Counted from the first letter of the stretch, positions 1 through 9,182 are shown. The stretch: DNA of 64,000 nucleotides from a bacterium (GCA_029945725.1 JAQSDB010000010.1:24885-88884), one strand, 5' to 3'. The notes: generated by a model not told the origin, from the sequence alone. A program made the numbers and translations.

Positions 1-11
1 CCATCACTCGC

Positions 12-216
12 GTAGGAGCGGGCCATGCCCGCGATCCCGGTCCTGACGCCCCAGGGCCACGGTTTTTCGCGGGTGTTTCGCTGGCATGGCCCGCTCCTGC
101 AACGGCTGAGCAGGAGAGAAAACAGGAAGGCCCGGCGATAATGATTGGTACGGTGCCATGTTGGGCTTTGCCGCGCTACCTACGCGCTGCCGTAGGAGCG
201 GGCCATGCCCGCGATC
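12..216. repeat. REP palindrome cluster at left edge
   Basis: Three copies of a REP-type element sharing the core ggagcgggccatgcccgc lie at 12-36 (forward), 83-100 (reverse) and 192-216 (forward). The core contains the internal palindrome gcgggc-cat-gcccgc, so each copy can fold by itself, and neighbouring opposite copies can pair. The stretch 1-346 holds no other gene I can support. Confidence 0.85.
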
Positions 217-346
217 CCCGATCCTGATGCCCCAACGCCACGATCCCGCAACGCTGGTGTCATGACACGGCGCAGGATGTGCCCGGCCGCTGATGCGTGT
301 TTCAATGCGGCACAAAGGAAGCAACGGGCAACAGGAAGAAATAATA

Positions 347-1243
347 ATGACCTCCCTGCAGGAATGGCGGCAAAAAGGCGGCATGCATGACTGGCATGAC
401 TACCGGATTTTTGTGATCGACAGCGCGCAACACGATGCGGCTGCGGCGCAAAAGCCGGTGCTTGTGCTGATTCACGGCTATCCAACTTCCAGCTGGGATT
501 TCAGCCCGATGTGGGCTGATCTCTGCCGCACTTTCCGTGTTGTCGCCATGGACATGCTTGGCTTCGGTTTCAGCAGCAAGCCGCACCGGCATCATTACCA
601 CATTGCCGAACAGGCGGACCTGGTGGAATTCGTTCTCGCCAGCGCAGGCGTGACGCAGTGTCATCTGTTTGCGCACGACTACGGTGATACCGTGGCGCAG
701 GAACTGCTGGCGCGTGATCTGGATCACACCCCCTCGCGTTATTTGTCCGTGGCCCTGCTCAACGGCGGGCTGTTCCCGGAAACGCATCGTGCCCGCCCCA
801 TACAGCGCTGGATGGCCGGGCCACTCGGCCCCGTGCTGGCATTGTTTGCCAGCCGCGGCCGCCTGTTGTCCAGCTTCAGCGCCGTTTTCGGTGAGCACAC
901 CAAACCGGATGCGCCAACGCTCGAAGCAGTGTGGCAGCTCATCAGTGAACATGACGGCTTGCGCGTGCTCGGGCCGCTGCTCACCTATATCGCCGAGCGC
1001 CGCCAGCATCGCGCACGCTGGGTGCAGGCGCTGACCTCGGCACGCATGCCGCTCGCCCTCATCAACGGCAGCGCCGATCCCGTTTCCGGCGCGCACATGG
1101 TCGCGCGTTTTCGCGAAGTCGTTGGCACGCAGCATTTCATTCGCGAGCTGCCCGGCATCGGCCATTACCCGCAACTCGAAGCCATCGCCGACGTGCTCGC
1201 GGCGTATCAGGTCTTCACGCAAGGATGCGGCGTGACGGGATGA
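347..1243 (+). CDS. MEST/PEG1-like alpha/beta hydrolase
   Basis: A 298-residue alpha/beta-hydrolase-fold enzyme. HGYP at residues 43-46 is the oxyanion-hole motif, and HDYGD at 110-114 places Asp111 as the likely nucleophile, as in epoxide hydrolases and haloalkane dehalogenases. A late GIGHYPQ gives the catalytic His. HDYGDTVAQEL, NGGLFPETHR and HYPQLE closely resemble, from memory, the vertebrate imprinted protein MEST/PEG1, so this looks like a bacterial member of that subfamily. The substrate is unknown. I chose ATG 347 because aggaag stands 8 bases upstream; an in-frame ATG at 293 would add 18 unconserved-looking residues. The gene stands alone between REP clusters. Family confidence is high; MEST affinity is recognition by eye. 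Confidence 0.85.
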   Translation: MTSLQEWRQKGGMHDWHDYRIFVIDSAQHDAAAAQKPVLVLIHGYPTSSWDFSPMWADLCRTFRVVAMDMLGFGFSSKPHRHHYHIAEQADLVEFVLASAGVTQCHLFAHDYGDTVAQELLARDLDHTPSRYLSVALLNGGLFPETHRARPIQRWMAGPLGPVLALFASRGRLLSSFSAVFGEHTKPDAPTLEAVWQLISEHDGLRVLGPLLTYIAERRQHRARWVQALTSARMPLALINGSADPVSGAHMVARFREVVGTQHFIRELPGIGHYPQLEAIADVLAAYQVFTQGCGVTG

Positions 1244-1260
1244 TTTGCGGGAATCGCGGT

Positions 1261-1371
1261 GATCGCGGGCATGGCCCGCTCCTACGAAAATCACCGTTGT
1301 AGGAGCGGGCCATGCCCGCGATCGTCCCGCAAAAAAGTCCGATGTCCGTAGGAGCGGGCCATGCCCGCGAA
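1261..1371. repeat. REP triplet upstream of the RAYT gene
   Basis: Three REP copies: reverse at 1261-1285, forward at 1299-1323 and forward at 1348-1371. The first two are head-to-head with a 13-base gap and can form a long hairpin (a BIME-like arrangement). They lie between the hydrolase stop and the transposase gene. Confidence 0.9.
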
Positions 1372-1468
1372 TCCCACGCACAAAAATGCACCATTCGCGG
1401 AAAAAATGGTAATTTCAAACACGCAGGATAACGAATAACTCCACTGCCTTAATGCTTCCCGGACAAGG

Positions 1469-1951
1469 ATGTCCCGAATGAAAATCGCCCGCCCGCTGTC
1501 TTGCGGCCACATGGCCTTGCGCAAGGGCCGTCATTCCCTGCACGGCCAGATTTATCTGGTGACAGCCAGCACGCATGACCGTAATCCGGTTTTTGCCGGG
1601 TTTTCCTGCGCCTGTGCAGCAGCCCGGTGTTTTGATGATCCGGTAATTCTCCGCGACAGTCGCATGCTTTGCTGGGTGTTAATGCCCGATCATGCGCACT
1701 GGCTGATCGAGCTCGGGGATGACGATGCCCTGCCGGGACTGGTCAATCGCCTGAAGTCAGCCAGTGCCAGAAAGGCAAACCGTGCACGCCATAAAACCGG
1801 GGCGCTGTGGGCGCCGGCCTTTCATGATCACGCCTTGCGGGCAGAGGATGATTTGTACGCCACCGTAATTTATACCGTGAACAATCCGGTGCGCGCAGGC
1901 CTGGTCAATAGCCCGGGTGATTATCCGTTCTGGAATTCGGTGTGGTTGTGA
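1469..1951 (+). CDS. REP-associated tyrosine transposase (RAYT)
   Basis: A 160-residue Y1-type transposase of the IS200-like superfamily. MPDHAHWLIEL (about residue 71) carries the His-x-His metal-binding pair, and YTVNNPVRAGLV near the C-terminus carries the usual RAYT motif after the catalytic Tyr region. The length fits the single-domain RAYT class. Known RAYTs bind and nick REP hairpins as single-stranded DNA and are normally single-copy genes flanked by REPs. Here REPs bracket the gene (1261-1371 and 1994-2053) with the same core found throughout the first 19 kb, so this is the obvious candidate for dispersing them. ATG 1469 follows ggacaagg; ATG 1478 is an alternative. The gene appears intact. 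Confidence 0.92.
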   Translation: MSRMKIARPLSCGHMALRKGRHSLHGQIYLVTASTHDRNPVFAGFSCACAAARCFDDPVILRDSRMLCWVLMPDHAHWLIELGDDDALPGLVNRLKSASARKANRARHKTGALWAPAFHDHALRAEDDLYATVIYTVNNPVRAGLVNSPGDYPFWNSVWL

Positions 1952-1993
1952 GCGGTACGGTTATTTGTGAATGCAGGCATGGCGCATGTGTTT

Positions 1994-2112
1994 ATCGCGG
2001 GCATGGCCCGCTCCTACGGGACAGCGGTTGTAGGAGCGGGCCATGCCCGCGATTCCCGTCATGCACGCAACCGCGATCCCGGCGACCGTGATTGCCGCCA
2101 TGCCCGCTATTT
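1994..2112. repeat. REP pair downstream of the RAYT gene
   Basis: A reverse copy at 1994-2017 and a forward copy at 2030-2053 form an inverted pair separated by 12 bases. A partial copy (gccgccatgcccgct) follows at about 2096-2110, next to the stop codon of the convergent ABC ATPase gene, where the pair could act as a transcription barrier. Confidence 0.88.
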
Positions 2113-2867
2113 TATTTCGGCGCCGGAATATTCATCTGGTCGCTGACGATGTTGCCGTCGACGAGGTTGATGGTGCGCTCGCAGCTGGCGGAGAGGCGTG
2201 AATCGTGGGTGACGACGAGCACGGCGCAGCCGATTTCGCGGTTGAAGCGGCGGAAGAGATCGAACACGGTTTCTGCGGTGTGCGTGTCCAGATTGCCGGT
2301 GGGCTCGTCGGCGAGCAGCAGGGCCGGCTCGGTGATAAGGGCGCGGGCAATCGCTACGCGCTGCTGCTGGCCGCCGGAAATGGCGTTGGCTTTTTTATCC
2401 ATGAAGCCTTCCAGGTCGACGGCTTTGAGCAGTTCGCGCGCGCGTTCGATGTCGGCCGGCTTCGGTTTGCCGCTGCGTATCATCAGCGGCATCAGCACGT
2501 TCTCCAGCACGGTGAATGCCGTGATGAGGTGATGGAACTGGAAGACAAAACCGATGGAGGCATTGCGCAGGTGCGTGAGCTGTTCATCGTTCATCAGACG
2601 CGTGGGCTGGCCCAGCAGGTACAGTTCGCCGCCACTCGGAAAATCCAGCAGGCCGATGACATTGAGCAGCGTGCTCTTGCCGGAACCGGACGGCCCCACC
2701 AGCGCGGCCAGTTCGCCACGACGCAGGACCATGTCGAGCCCGTGCAGGATTTCGGCTTCCAGCGGTGTGCCGGCATTGTAGGACTTGCGCAGGCCTTCCA
2801 GACGCAGCACTGCTTCGCTGGCATCGTGCGCCGGGCTCATGAGCGGAGTTGTGGTCGGCTCAGACAT
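2112..2867 (-). CDS. ABC transporter ATPase, LolD/MacB type
   Basis: A 251-residue nucleotide-binding protein with Walker A GPSGSGKST, signature SGGQQQRVAIARAL, Walker [13 protein letters not shown] and the H-loop VVTHD. This is the MacB/LolD/FtsE branch that powers periplasmic or outer-membrane-directed extrusion without moving substrate through the membrane. It is the last gene of a minus-strand operon (adaptor, permease, ATPase). Its ATG at 2867 overlaps the permease stop by eight bases (ATGTCTGA), indicating translational coupling. A further upstream in-frame start would lie inside the permease gene and is unlikely. It is distinct from the lolD at 52.1 kb. The substrate is unknown. Confidence 0.9.
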   Translation of the reverse strand: MSEPTTTPLMSPAHDASEAVLRLEGLRKSYNAGTPLEAEILHGLDMVLRRGELAALVGPSGSGKSTLLNVIGLLDFPSGGELYLLGQPTRLMNDEQLTHLRNASIGFVFQFHHLITAFTVLENVLMPLMIRSGKPKPADIERARELLKAVDLEGFMDKKANAISGGQQQRVAIARALITEPALLLADEPTGNLDTHTAETVFDLFRRFNREIGCAVLVVTHDSRLSASCERTINLVDGNIVSDQMNIPAPK

Positions 2868-4080
2868 AACGGATCGCCACGGCCGGATCATAACGGGCGG
2901 CACGGCGTGCCGGGAAAGCGGCCGCCACCACGCCGGCAATCGTCGCCACCGCCATCGCGCCCGGTATCAGCATGGGGTTCACCGGAATGAAAAACAGTTT
3001 CGGCCCGAACACGTTAAAGGCCTGCACCAGACCGTAACCGAACAGCCCGCCAACGGCAGAGCCGGTCATGCCGAGCACGCCGCCCTGCAACAGGAAAATC
3101 CGCAGGATCTGCGCACGCGGGCTGCCCATGGCGCGCAGGATGCCGATTTCACGCGTGCGCTGCACCACGCTCACGGCGAGCACGCTGGCAATGCCGAAAG
3201 CCACGGAAATGCCCACGAACAACCGGATCATCTGTGTCGACATGGATTGCGAACTCAGGGCATTGAGCAGCTGGCCGTTGGTTTCCATCCAGCTTTCCGC
3301 CTTGAGCCCGGTGAGGCGGCCGAGGCGGGCGGCAATGGCATCGGCCTTGAATATTTCCTTGACGCGGGTGTCGATCACGGTCACGCCACCCGGCAGGTTG
3401 AGCAGGGTTTGCGTTTGTTTCAAATCAAGGTACACGTAGCGCGAATCCAGTTCACGCACGCCGAGTTTGAAAATGCCGCTGATGGTGACGATGGCTTCGC
3501 GGCCGTCGCCGGCATCAATGCGGAGCTTGTCGCCTGCGCTCAGGCCGAAATCGCTGGCCAGCTCGCTGCCGATCACGGCATTGCCGGCGCCGACAAAAAA
3601 GCGCCCGGCAATGATGTCCTGGTTGATCGGAATGATGCGCAGGTAACGCGAAGGATCAATGCCCATCAGCGCCACCGAGCTGCGCGCCACGCCGCGGCGG
3701 GCGATGGCAGGGCCGCTGAGCAGCGGTGAAACGGCGATGATTTGCGGCTGCTGGTCGAGTGCGTCGCGCACTTCCTGCCAGTTCTTGATCGAGCGCAGTC
3801 CCTGCGCGCGCTTGCTTTCCAGCAGCAGTTGCAGCACGCCCTGCGGTGCGCGCGCAATGCGGTTGATCTCGTCGGGCGGCAGCAGGCGGATATGCGCCTG
3901 CGTGCCCAGCGTGCGTTCGATGATGTTGGCCTGCAGGCCGTTGATGAGCGCGGTGATGAAGACGATGACGGCCGAACCCACGGCAATGCCGAAAATGATC
4001 ATCAGCGTTTGCATGCGGTTGTCGCTGAGAAAGCGCAGGGCAATTTTCGACTCGATCCACACGGCTTCCATCATGCGCAC
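2860..4080 (-). CDS. ABC transporter permease, MacB/DevC-like
   Basis: A 406-residue FtsX-family permease. One transmembrane segment lies near the N-terminus (about residues 25-45, IIFGIAVGSAVIVF), followed by a periplasmic domain of about 200 residues and three C-terminal segments. The last part, ILRAMGSPRAQILRIFLLQG, is the usual cytoplasmic coupling region of this family. The ATPase is a separate gene rather than fused as in E. coli MacB, so DevC-like is the better comparison. Translation may begin at GTG 4080, four bases after the adaptor stop, or at ATG 4074 or 4071. The product would couple the ATPase to the periplasmic adaptor encoded upstream. Confidence 0.88.
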   Translation of the reverse strand: MRMMEAVWIESKIALRFLSDNRMQTLMIIFGIAVGSAVIVFITALINGLQANIIERTLGTQAHIRLLPPDEINRIARAPQGVLQLLLESKRAQGLRSIKNWQEVRDALDQQPQIIAVSPLLSGPAIARRGVARSSVALMGIDPSRYLRIIPINQDIIAGRFFVGAGNAVIGSELASDFGLSAGDKLRIDAGDGREAIVTISGIFKLGVRELDSRYVYLDLKQTQTLLNLPGGVTVIDTRVKEIFKADAIAARLGRLTGLKAESWMETNGQLLNALSSQSMSTQMIRLFVGISVAFGIASVLAVSVVQRTREIGILRAMGSPRAQILRIFLLQGGVLGMTGSAVGGLFGYGLVQAFNVFGPKLFFIPVNPMLIPGAMAVATIAGVVAAAFPARRAARYDPAVAIRYV

Positions 4081-4083
4081 GGA

Positions 4084-5268
4084 TCAGTCCCCCGCACCGG
4101 CAGGCATGGCTTGCAGACGCACCCGCACGCGCTGGCCTGCGGCGGCTTCGCCGATCAGCACCCGGTCACCGGCTTTCAGGCCTTCGGTCACTTCGCTGTG
4201 GATCATGCCGCGCAAACCAAGGCGCACGCTGGCGCGCTCAACCTTGCCACCCTGCATGCGCAAGACCTCGGCGCGATCAGCCTTGATGCTGCGCAGCGCA
4301 TCGTTGGCCACGACCAGTGTTTTGTCGCGGCGCCCGGTTTCAATGGTGGCCGAGACCGTCATGCCCTGGCTCAGGAAAGCGGCCGGTGTGGTGATGTCCA
4401 GATGCACATCCACCGTGCCGCGCGAGCTGTCCACGGCCGGCGCAATAAAGCTCACGCGCGCCGTCAGCACCTGGTCCGGAAAGGCATCGGCAATGATTTG
4501 TGCCGGCTGCCCGACGCGCAGTGGCGCCATGTTTTTTTCGTCCACCTGCAGGACGATCTCGCGGCTGTTGGCCGGCGCAATTTCCAGCAGCGTGCGCCCG
4601 GGCTGCACCAGATCACCGGGTTCGGCATTGCGTGTCTGCACGATGCCGGTGACGCTGGCGCTGATGCGGGTTTTCGCCAGCGTGGCGGTGGCGGCGGCCA
4701 GGCGCTGGCGCAACTGCTGTTCTTCGGTGCCGCCGGCTGCCTGTGCGCCCGCCAGCAGTTGCGCCCGGTCCAGCGCCGCGCGCGCCGTGCTTTCGCTGCG
4801 CCGCGCCTGTTCCACCAGCTCGGTGGAGAGCAACTGCCGCTCCAGCAACTGCTCGCGCCGTACCCGTTCGCGGCGCGCCTGCTCCAGATTGTTTTGCGCC
4901 TCGCGCAGTGTCGCCTGTGCCTGCGGCCGTGCCGACGCCGTCAGTTGCTGCAGGGCTGCCTGTGCTTCGCGCACCCGCGCCTGCGGTTCATCACTGTTCA
5001 GTTCCAGCAGCACATCACCCGGCTGCACCGTGTCACCCTCGCGCACATGGCGGGTCCTGATCACGCCGGTAATTTCACTGCCGATACGCGCCAGCGCCTG
5101 GCTGCGTACTTCACCGCTTGCCACCACCTGTTGCAGCAGCGGCCGCGTCACCACCTCATAGGCCGCCACTTCCGGCCCGCGCCACTGGCGCCAGCCGAGA
5201 AAGGCCGCCAGCGCGAGCAGGGCAAGGGCAGAGAACACCACCGGTTTTTTCAGGAAAAACGAAGGCAA
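4084..5268 (-). CDS. Periplasmic adaptor (MacA/DevB-like, HlyD family)
   Basis: A 394-residue membrane-fusion protein, first gene of the export operon. An N-terminal anchor (VVFSALALLALAAFLGW, about residues 9-25) is followed by a biotinyl-lipoyl-like half, a long alpha-helical hairpin rich in Gln, Arg and Ala (about 95-190), and beta-barrel and membrane-proximal domains ending in GLKAGDRVLIGEAAAGQRV. Such adaptors bridge an inner-membrane transporter to a TolC-type channel; no channel gene is present here. With the two downstream genes it makes a MacAB- or DevBCA-type exporter of unknown substrate. Upstream DNA consists mainly of REP elements, and no convincing promoter was identified. Confidence 0.9.
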   Translation of the reverse strand: MPSFFLKKPVVFSALALLALAAFLGWRQWRGPEVAAYEVVTRPLLQQVVASGEVRSQALARIGSEITGVIRTRHVREGDTVQPGDVLLELNSDEPQARVREAQAALQQLTASARPQAQATLREAQNNLEQARRERVRREQLLERQLLSTELVEQARRSESTARAALDRAQLLAGAQAAGGTEEQQLRQRLAAATATLAKTRISASVTGIVQTRNAEPGDLVQPGRTLLEIAPANSREIVLQVDEKNMAPLRVGQPAQIIADAFPDQVLTARVSFIAPAVDSSRGTVDVHLDITTPAAFLSQGMTVSATIETGRRDKTLVVANDALRSIKADRAEVLRMQGGKVERASVRLGLRGMIHSEVTEGLKAGDRVLIGEAAAGQRVRVRLQAMPAGAGD

Positions 5269-5343
5269 GGGCAGGGCTCCTCATGAGGCGTTATCACGCG
5301 CCGGGTATTTTTTTGCAGGGCAGCGCGGTTGTCGATCATTGTT

Positions 5344-5604
5344 GATCGCGGGCATGGCCCGCTCCTACGGTACGGGTGTTGTAGGAGCGGGCCATGCCCG
5401 CGATGCACTTGTTTGAGCATACCCAAAAACGACAACGGCAGGGCATTGGACAGCCGTGATTCTGTGGGTGTTTGGCATCGCCGTCGTTGATCGCGGGCAT
5501 GGCCCGCTCCTACGGTACAGGGGGTGTAGGAGCGGGCCATGCCCGCGATCAGAACCATGCCACATCACCGCAACCGGCCACAGGAGCGGCCCATGCCCGC
5601 GATG
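5344..5604. repeat. Two REP inverted pairs plus a fifth copy
   Basis: Reverse/forward pairs lie at 5344-5368 with 5381-5404, and at 5489-5513 with 5526-5550. A diverged forward copy lies at 5581-5603. Each pair has a 12-base gap, and the two pairs share similar inter-arm sequence (cggtacggg / cggtacagg), suggesting the paired unit duplicated as a whole. This fills the 380-base gap between the adaptor gene and the small gene at 5648. Confidence 0.9.
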
Positions 5605-5647
5605 GTTTTCTTTCTGTTACCCTGCCGGCCTTATCGCAGGGGATGAC

Positions 5648-5899
5648 ATGATGAAAAAACTGGCCGTGACAATCACACTCAACCTTAACGTTCCCGATCG
5701 CTGGGAAGTGGTGAGCAGCGCGGAAGGCGTTGATGTACTGAAGACAGGCGAGGGTGAATACCTCGACCTCACCTTCGAGCCCATGGTCGCCAAAGACATC
5801 GAGGCCGAATGGAGCAACGCGGTCAGCGACGAGTTCATTGATGCGCTGTTCGAGATGGTGGAGCTTGAGGAAGTGAGCTACGAGCTCAGTCCTTCGTAA
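5648..5899 (+). CDS. Small hypothetical protein
   Basis: An 83-residue acidic protein beginning MMKKLAVTITLNLNVPD. It has no signal peptide, membrane segment or motif I recognise. The first half is predicted beta-rich (KLAVTITLNLNVP, WEVVSS, YLDLTFEP) and the second helical (DEFIDALFEMVELEEVSYEL). ATG 5648 follows a purine-rich cagggg, and the reading frame ends just before a hairpin terminator, so a real gene is likely. It is convergent with the acyl-CoA synthetase. No function is proposed. Confidence 0.6.
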   Translation: MMKKLAVTITLNLNVPDRWEVVSSAEGVDVLKTGEGEYLDLTFEPMVAKDIEAEWSNAVSDEFIDALFEMVELEEVSYELSPS

Positions 5900-5919
5900 A
5901 CCGCCTGGCAGTGACCCTG

Positions 5920-5951
5920 CAAAAGGGCGCGATTCATCGCGCCCTTTTGCA
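5920..5951. terminator. Bidirectional terminator
   Basis: The stem aaagggcgcga / tcgcgcccttt with a four-base loop sits between two convergent genes. A-runs on the left and T-runs on the right give a terminator in both directions. Confidence 0.85.
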
Positions 5952-6002
5952 TTGTGCCCGGAGTGCAGGGGCACCCTGAGCCGCCCTTGCAGCGGCCCCT
6001 GC

Positions 6003-7853
6003 CTATTTTTTATAAAGATGCTCAATCACTTCGGCGAAATGCGCTTCCATGTTTTTGCGTTTCAGCTTGAGGGTGGGGGTCAGCAGGGTGTTTTCGGTTG
6101 TCCAGGGTTCCAGCGTCAGGGCGACGGCGCGGGGCTGGGCATAATAGGGAAAGCTGTGCGTCTGCTCACGAATGCGCTCCAGCACGGCAGCGCGTGCCTC
6201 CGGTGCATGCAGGCTGTCGGCGGCATCCGGGTTCAGACGCAGCGACTGCGCCAGCTGATTCCATCCGGCGCGGCTCAGCACCACGATGCAGGCGATAAAA
6301 GGCCGGTTGTCACCGAAGGCATAGGCCTGCTCGAACAGCGGATTGCCGGTGATGGCGAGCTCCAGATCCGAGGGCGCAATTTTTTCGCCCGTTGATGTCA
6401 CGATGATTTCCTTGATGCGGCCGAGGATGCGGATGCGCCCGTTTTCGATGGCGGCCTGATCGCCGGTGCGCAGCCAGCCTTCAATGAAGGTGGCTTCGGT
6501 ATCGGCTTCACGCTTCCAGTAGCCTTTCATGACGCTGCGGCCGCGCACCTGCAATTCCCTATTTTCACCAATGCGGACTTCGACGCCGCTCAAGGGCCGG
6601 CCGATGGTGGCCGGGTCGTTGTCTTCCGGTGAATTGGCGGCAACCACGGGCGAGGTTTCCGTCATGCCGTAGCCTTGCAGGATGGGAATGCCGAGGCCGA
6701 TAAAGCAGTGGGCGATGGGCTGCGACAAGGCTGCGCCGCCGCTGACCGCCGCGCGCAGGCGTCCGCCAAATTGTGCGCGCAACGGCGCCGCAACCAGTTT
6801 GTCGAGCAGCGGCCACACGGCATCGTCGAGCAGTGCGGGCACGGAACTTTCAAACGGCAACTGCTGCGCCCGGGAAAACCGCCGCCAGCCCGTATCCTGC
6901 GCCCACTGAAACAGGCGTGATTTCAGGGCCGACTGGGCCAGCATTCCTTTCACCACGGTGTAGGTGCGCTCATAAATTCGCGGCACGGAAATGAGGATGG
7001 TGGGGCGCACGGTTTTCAGGTCTTCCGACAGCAGCGCGACCGAACGCGCATGCGCCACGCAACTGCCGGCGGCGATGGGCAGGTAGTAGCCGGCGGTGCG
7101 CTCGAAGGTGTGGGAGAGCGGCAGGAACGACAGGAACAGGTCGTCGGCACCCGGTGCCACACGCTGCAAGGTGGCCTTCACGTTTTCCAGAATATTGTCA
7201 TGGCTCAGCATGACGCCCTTGGGTTTTCCCGTGGTGCCAGAGGTGTAAACCAGCGCGGCCAGATCATCGGGTTCGGGGCCGCGCCGTGCGGCGCCGGCTG
7301 TTCGTGGAGTGCCTGCTTGTGCCAGCCAGTCATTGAGCCGCAACACGCTTGGCGCGCCGGAAGTGGCAGCGGCGGCTGTCACGGCTTCCACAATGATGAC
7401 GTGCTGCAGTGACGGCAGCTCGACACCGGTTGCGGCAATGGCCCGCCACTGTTCCTGCGCAAACACGACCAGCACTTTCGTGTCACTGTCGCTCAGGATG
7501 TAGGCAATACTCGCCGGGTTATCGAGGGCATGCATGGGCACCGGAACCAGTGCCAAGGCAAGCGCCGCCTGGTCGACGCACACGGCCTGCAGGCCGTTGG
7601 GCAGGAGGATGGCAATGCGCGATCCTCTTGGCAGATCAAGGTTTTCCAGCGCCACGGCCATCCGCTCCACCTGCCCGGCGATGGTTTTCCAGGAAACCGC
7701 GCGCCAGCGCTGGCCGGCTTCATCGTAATGGAGATAGGCATTGGCCTGCGGTGTTTGCGCGACGCGCCAGGTCAGCAGTTCCGACAGGGTGGTGACGGCA
7801 TCCAGATGGCTGGTGCCATTGTTGTTACGCGGCGACTCGGTGGCGGTTGTCAT
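6003..7853 (-). CDS. Long-chain acyl-CoA synthetase (AMP-forming)
   Basis: A 616-residue adenylate-forming enzyme of the FAA1/COG1022 branch, which activates fatty acids to acyl-CoA through an acyl-AMP. YTSGTTGKPKGVMLSHDN is the P-loop motif (about residue 207), GYGMTETSP the A5-type motif and GWLRTGDQA the hinge motif. ILGRIKEIIVTSTGEKIAP lies near the C-terminal lysine region. It is full length for the family, with no signal peptide. ATG 7853 follows aggat at about ten bases; ATG 7874 is possible. It stands between the convergent small gene and the co-directional quinone reductase. Chain-length preference cannot be judged. Confidence 0.9.
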   Translation of the reverse strand: MTTATESPRNNNGTSHLDAVTTLSELLTWRVAQTPQANAYLHYDEAGQRWRAVSWKTIAGQVERMAVALENLDLPRGSRIAILLPNGLQAVCVDQAALALALVPVPMHALDNPASIAYILSDSDTKVLVVFAQEQWRAIAATGVELPSLQHVIIVEAVTAAAATSGAPSVLRLNDWLAQAGTPRTAGAARRGPEPDDLAALVYTSGTTGKPKGVMLSHDNILENVKATLQRVAPGADDLFLSFLPLSHTFERTAGYYLPIAAGSCVAHARSVALLSEDLKTVRPTILISVPRIYERTYTVVKGMLAQSALKSRLFQWAQDTGWRRFSRAQQLPFESSVPALLDDAVWPLLDKLVAAPLRAQFGGRLRAAVSGGAALSQPIAHCFIGLGIPILQGYGMTETSPVVAANSPEDNDPATIGRPLSGVEVRIGENRELQVRGRSVMKGYWKREADTEATFIEGWLRTGDQAAIENGRIRILGRIKEIIVTSTGEKIAPSDLELAITGNPLFEQAYAFGDNRPFIACIVVLSRAGWNQLAQSLRLNPDAADSLHAPEARAAVLERIREQTHSFPYYAQPRAVALTLEPWTTENTLLTPTLKLKRKNMEAHFAEVIEHLYKK

Positions 7854-8014
7854 CTTGATCAATCCTGGCAGCAAGCATAATCAGTGTGGCGGGGCGCGCT
7901 GAGTGTATCCCTTTAAAAATACAGCCCTGAACTGCTGCGGGGTTTTTCATACTCCCGCACTTCACGGTTTTTTTCTGTTCGTCATTTTTTCCGTTCAGCA
8001 TGGATGCGCCTGCC

Positions 8015-8992
8015 TCAGGGCAGCAGCACGGTGGAGCCCACGGTTTCTCCCGCCGCAAGGGCGATCTGCGCCTGCGCGGTGTCCTTGAGTGCGTAACGCT
8101 GGCTGATATCAACGTTGATGCGGCCGCTGCTGATCATGGCGAAGAGTTCGTCGGCCATGGCCTGCAGGTGTGCGTGCGTGTCGGCGTAGCTGGCGAGGGT
8201 GGGGCGGGTAACGTAGAGCGAGCCTTTCTGCGCGAGGATGCCGAGGTTGACGCCGGTGACCGCGCCGGAGGAATTGCCGAAGCTGACGAGCAGGCCGCGC
8301 GCCTGCAGGCAGTCGAGGGAGGTCTCCCAGGTGGCCTGACCGACCGAGTCGTAAACCACCGCGCATTTGTTGCCGTCAGTCAGTTCCAGCACGCGCTGGC
8401 CGATGTCTTCACGGCGGCGGTTGATGCAGGCGCTGGCACCCAATTGCAGGGCGCGTTCGGCTTTTGCCTCTGAGCTGACCACGCCGATCAGGCGCGCACC
8501 GAGCGCGCGCGCCCACTGGCAGGCGATGGAGCCGACACCGCCGGCGGCGGCATAAAACAAAATGGTTTCACCGGCTTTAACATCATAAGTCTGGCGCAGC
8601 AGGTATTGCGCGGTCAGGCCCTTGAGCATGACGGCGGCGGCCTGCTCGAAGGAAATGCCGGAAGGCAGCCGCACCAGATTCGCCGCCGGCAGCACATGCA
8701 GTTCGCTGCAGGCGCCCAGCGGCCCGGTGGCATAGGCGACACGATCACCAACGCGAACGCTGCTGACCTCGCTGCCCACCGCCTCGACCTCGCCCGCGCC
8801 TTCGGTGCCAAGGCCGGAAGGCAGGCTGGCCGGCTTGTAGAGGCCGCGGCGGAAATAGATGTCGATAAAGTTGAGGCCGATGGCGTGGTTGCGCACGCGC
8901 ACCTCATGCGGGCCGGGGTTGGCCGGCGTGTAGTCACGGTACTCAAGAACCTCGGGACCGCCGTGGGCACTGAACTGGATGCGCTTTGCCAT
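8015..8992 (-). CDS. qorA: NADPH:quinone oxidoreductase (zeta-crystallin-like)
   Basis: A 325-residue medium-chain reductase lacking zinc ligands. GPHEVRVRNHAIGLNFIDIYFRRGLY is the typical N-terminal run of QOR proteins, given here only in parts: GLNFIDIYFRRG at about residues 39-50. The nucleotide-binding motif AAAGGVGSIACQWA lies near residue 150. The family reduces quinones by one electron using NADPH in the cytoplasm. It lies upstream of the acyl-CoA synthetase on the same strand with about 160 bases between, so co-transcription is possible but not shown. Confidence 0.9.
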   Translation of the reverse strand: MAKRIQFSAHGGPEVLEYRDYTPANPGPHEVRVRNHAIGLNFIDIYFRRGLYKPASLPSGLGTEGAGEVEAVGSEVSSVRVGDRVAYATGPLGACSELHVLPAANLVRLPSGISFEQAAAVMLKGLTAQYLLRQTYDVKAGETILFYAAAGGVGSIACQWARALGARLIGVVSSEAKAERALQLGASACINRRREDIGQRVLELTDGNKCAVVYDSVGQATWETSLDCLQARGLLVSFGNSSGAVTGVNLGILAQKGSLYVTRPTLASYADTHAHLQAMADELFAMISSGRINVDISQRYALKDTAQAQIALAAGETVGSTVLLP

Positions 8993-9084
8993 GACCGGGC
9001 TCCGCTGGGGAAAGAAGTATCCATTCTAGCGCGGCAAGGCTGTGCGTGCGGATGCCTGCGCTTGATGGGCAGGGGTGTGATTTT

Positions 9085-9182
9085 TCGCGGGCATTGCCCG
9101 CTCCTACTGGCGTGTGCGCGATCCCGTGCGCCGGCCAACAAAATGCCCAATCCCCCCGTAGGAGCGGGCCATGCCCGCGATC
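9085..9182. repeat. REP pair upstream of hsdM
   Basis: A reverse copy at 9085-9107 with one mismatch in the core (gcattgccc) and a forward copy at 9158-9182 lie in the 360-base gap between the divergent quinone reductase and hsdM genes. A short duplication (gatcagaaccatgcccgcgatc) follows the second copy. Confidence 0.85.

Noticed and set aside
2205..5286. Open frames of up to 514 residues opposite the export operon
   Set aside because: High GC content gives long antisense frames. They are rich in His and Arg with no domains, while the minus-strand genes have complete motif sets.
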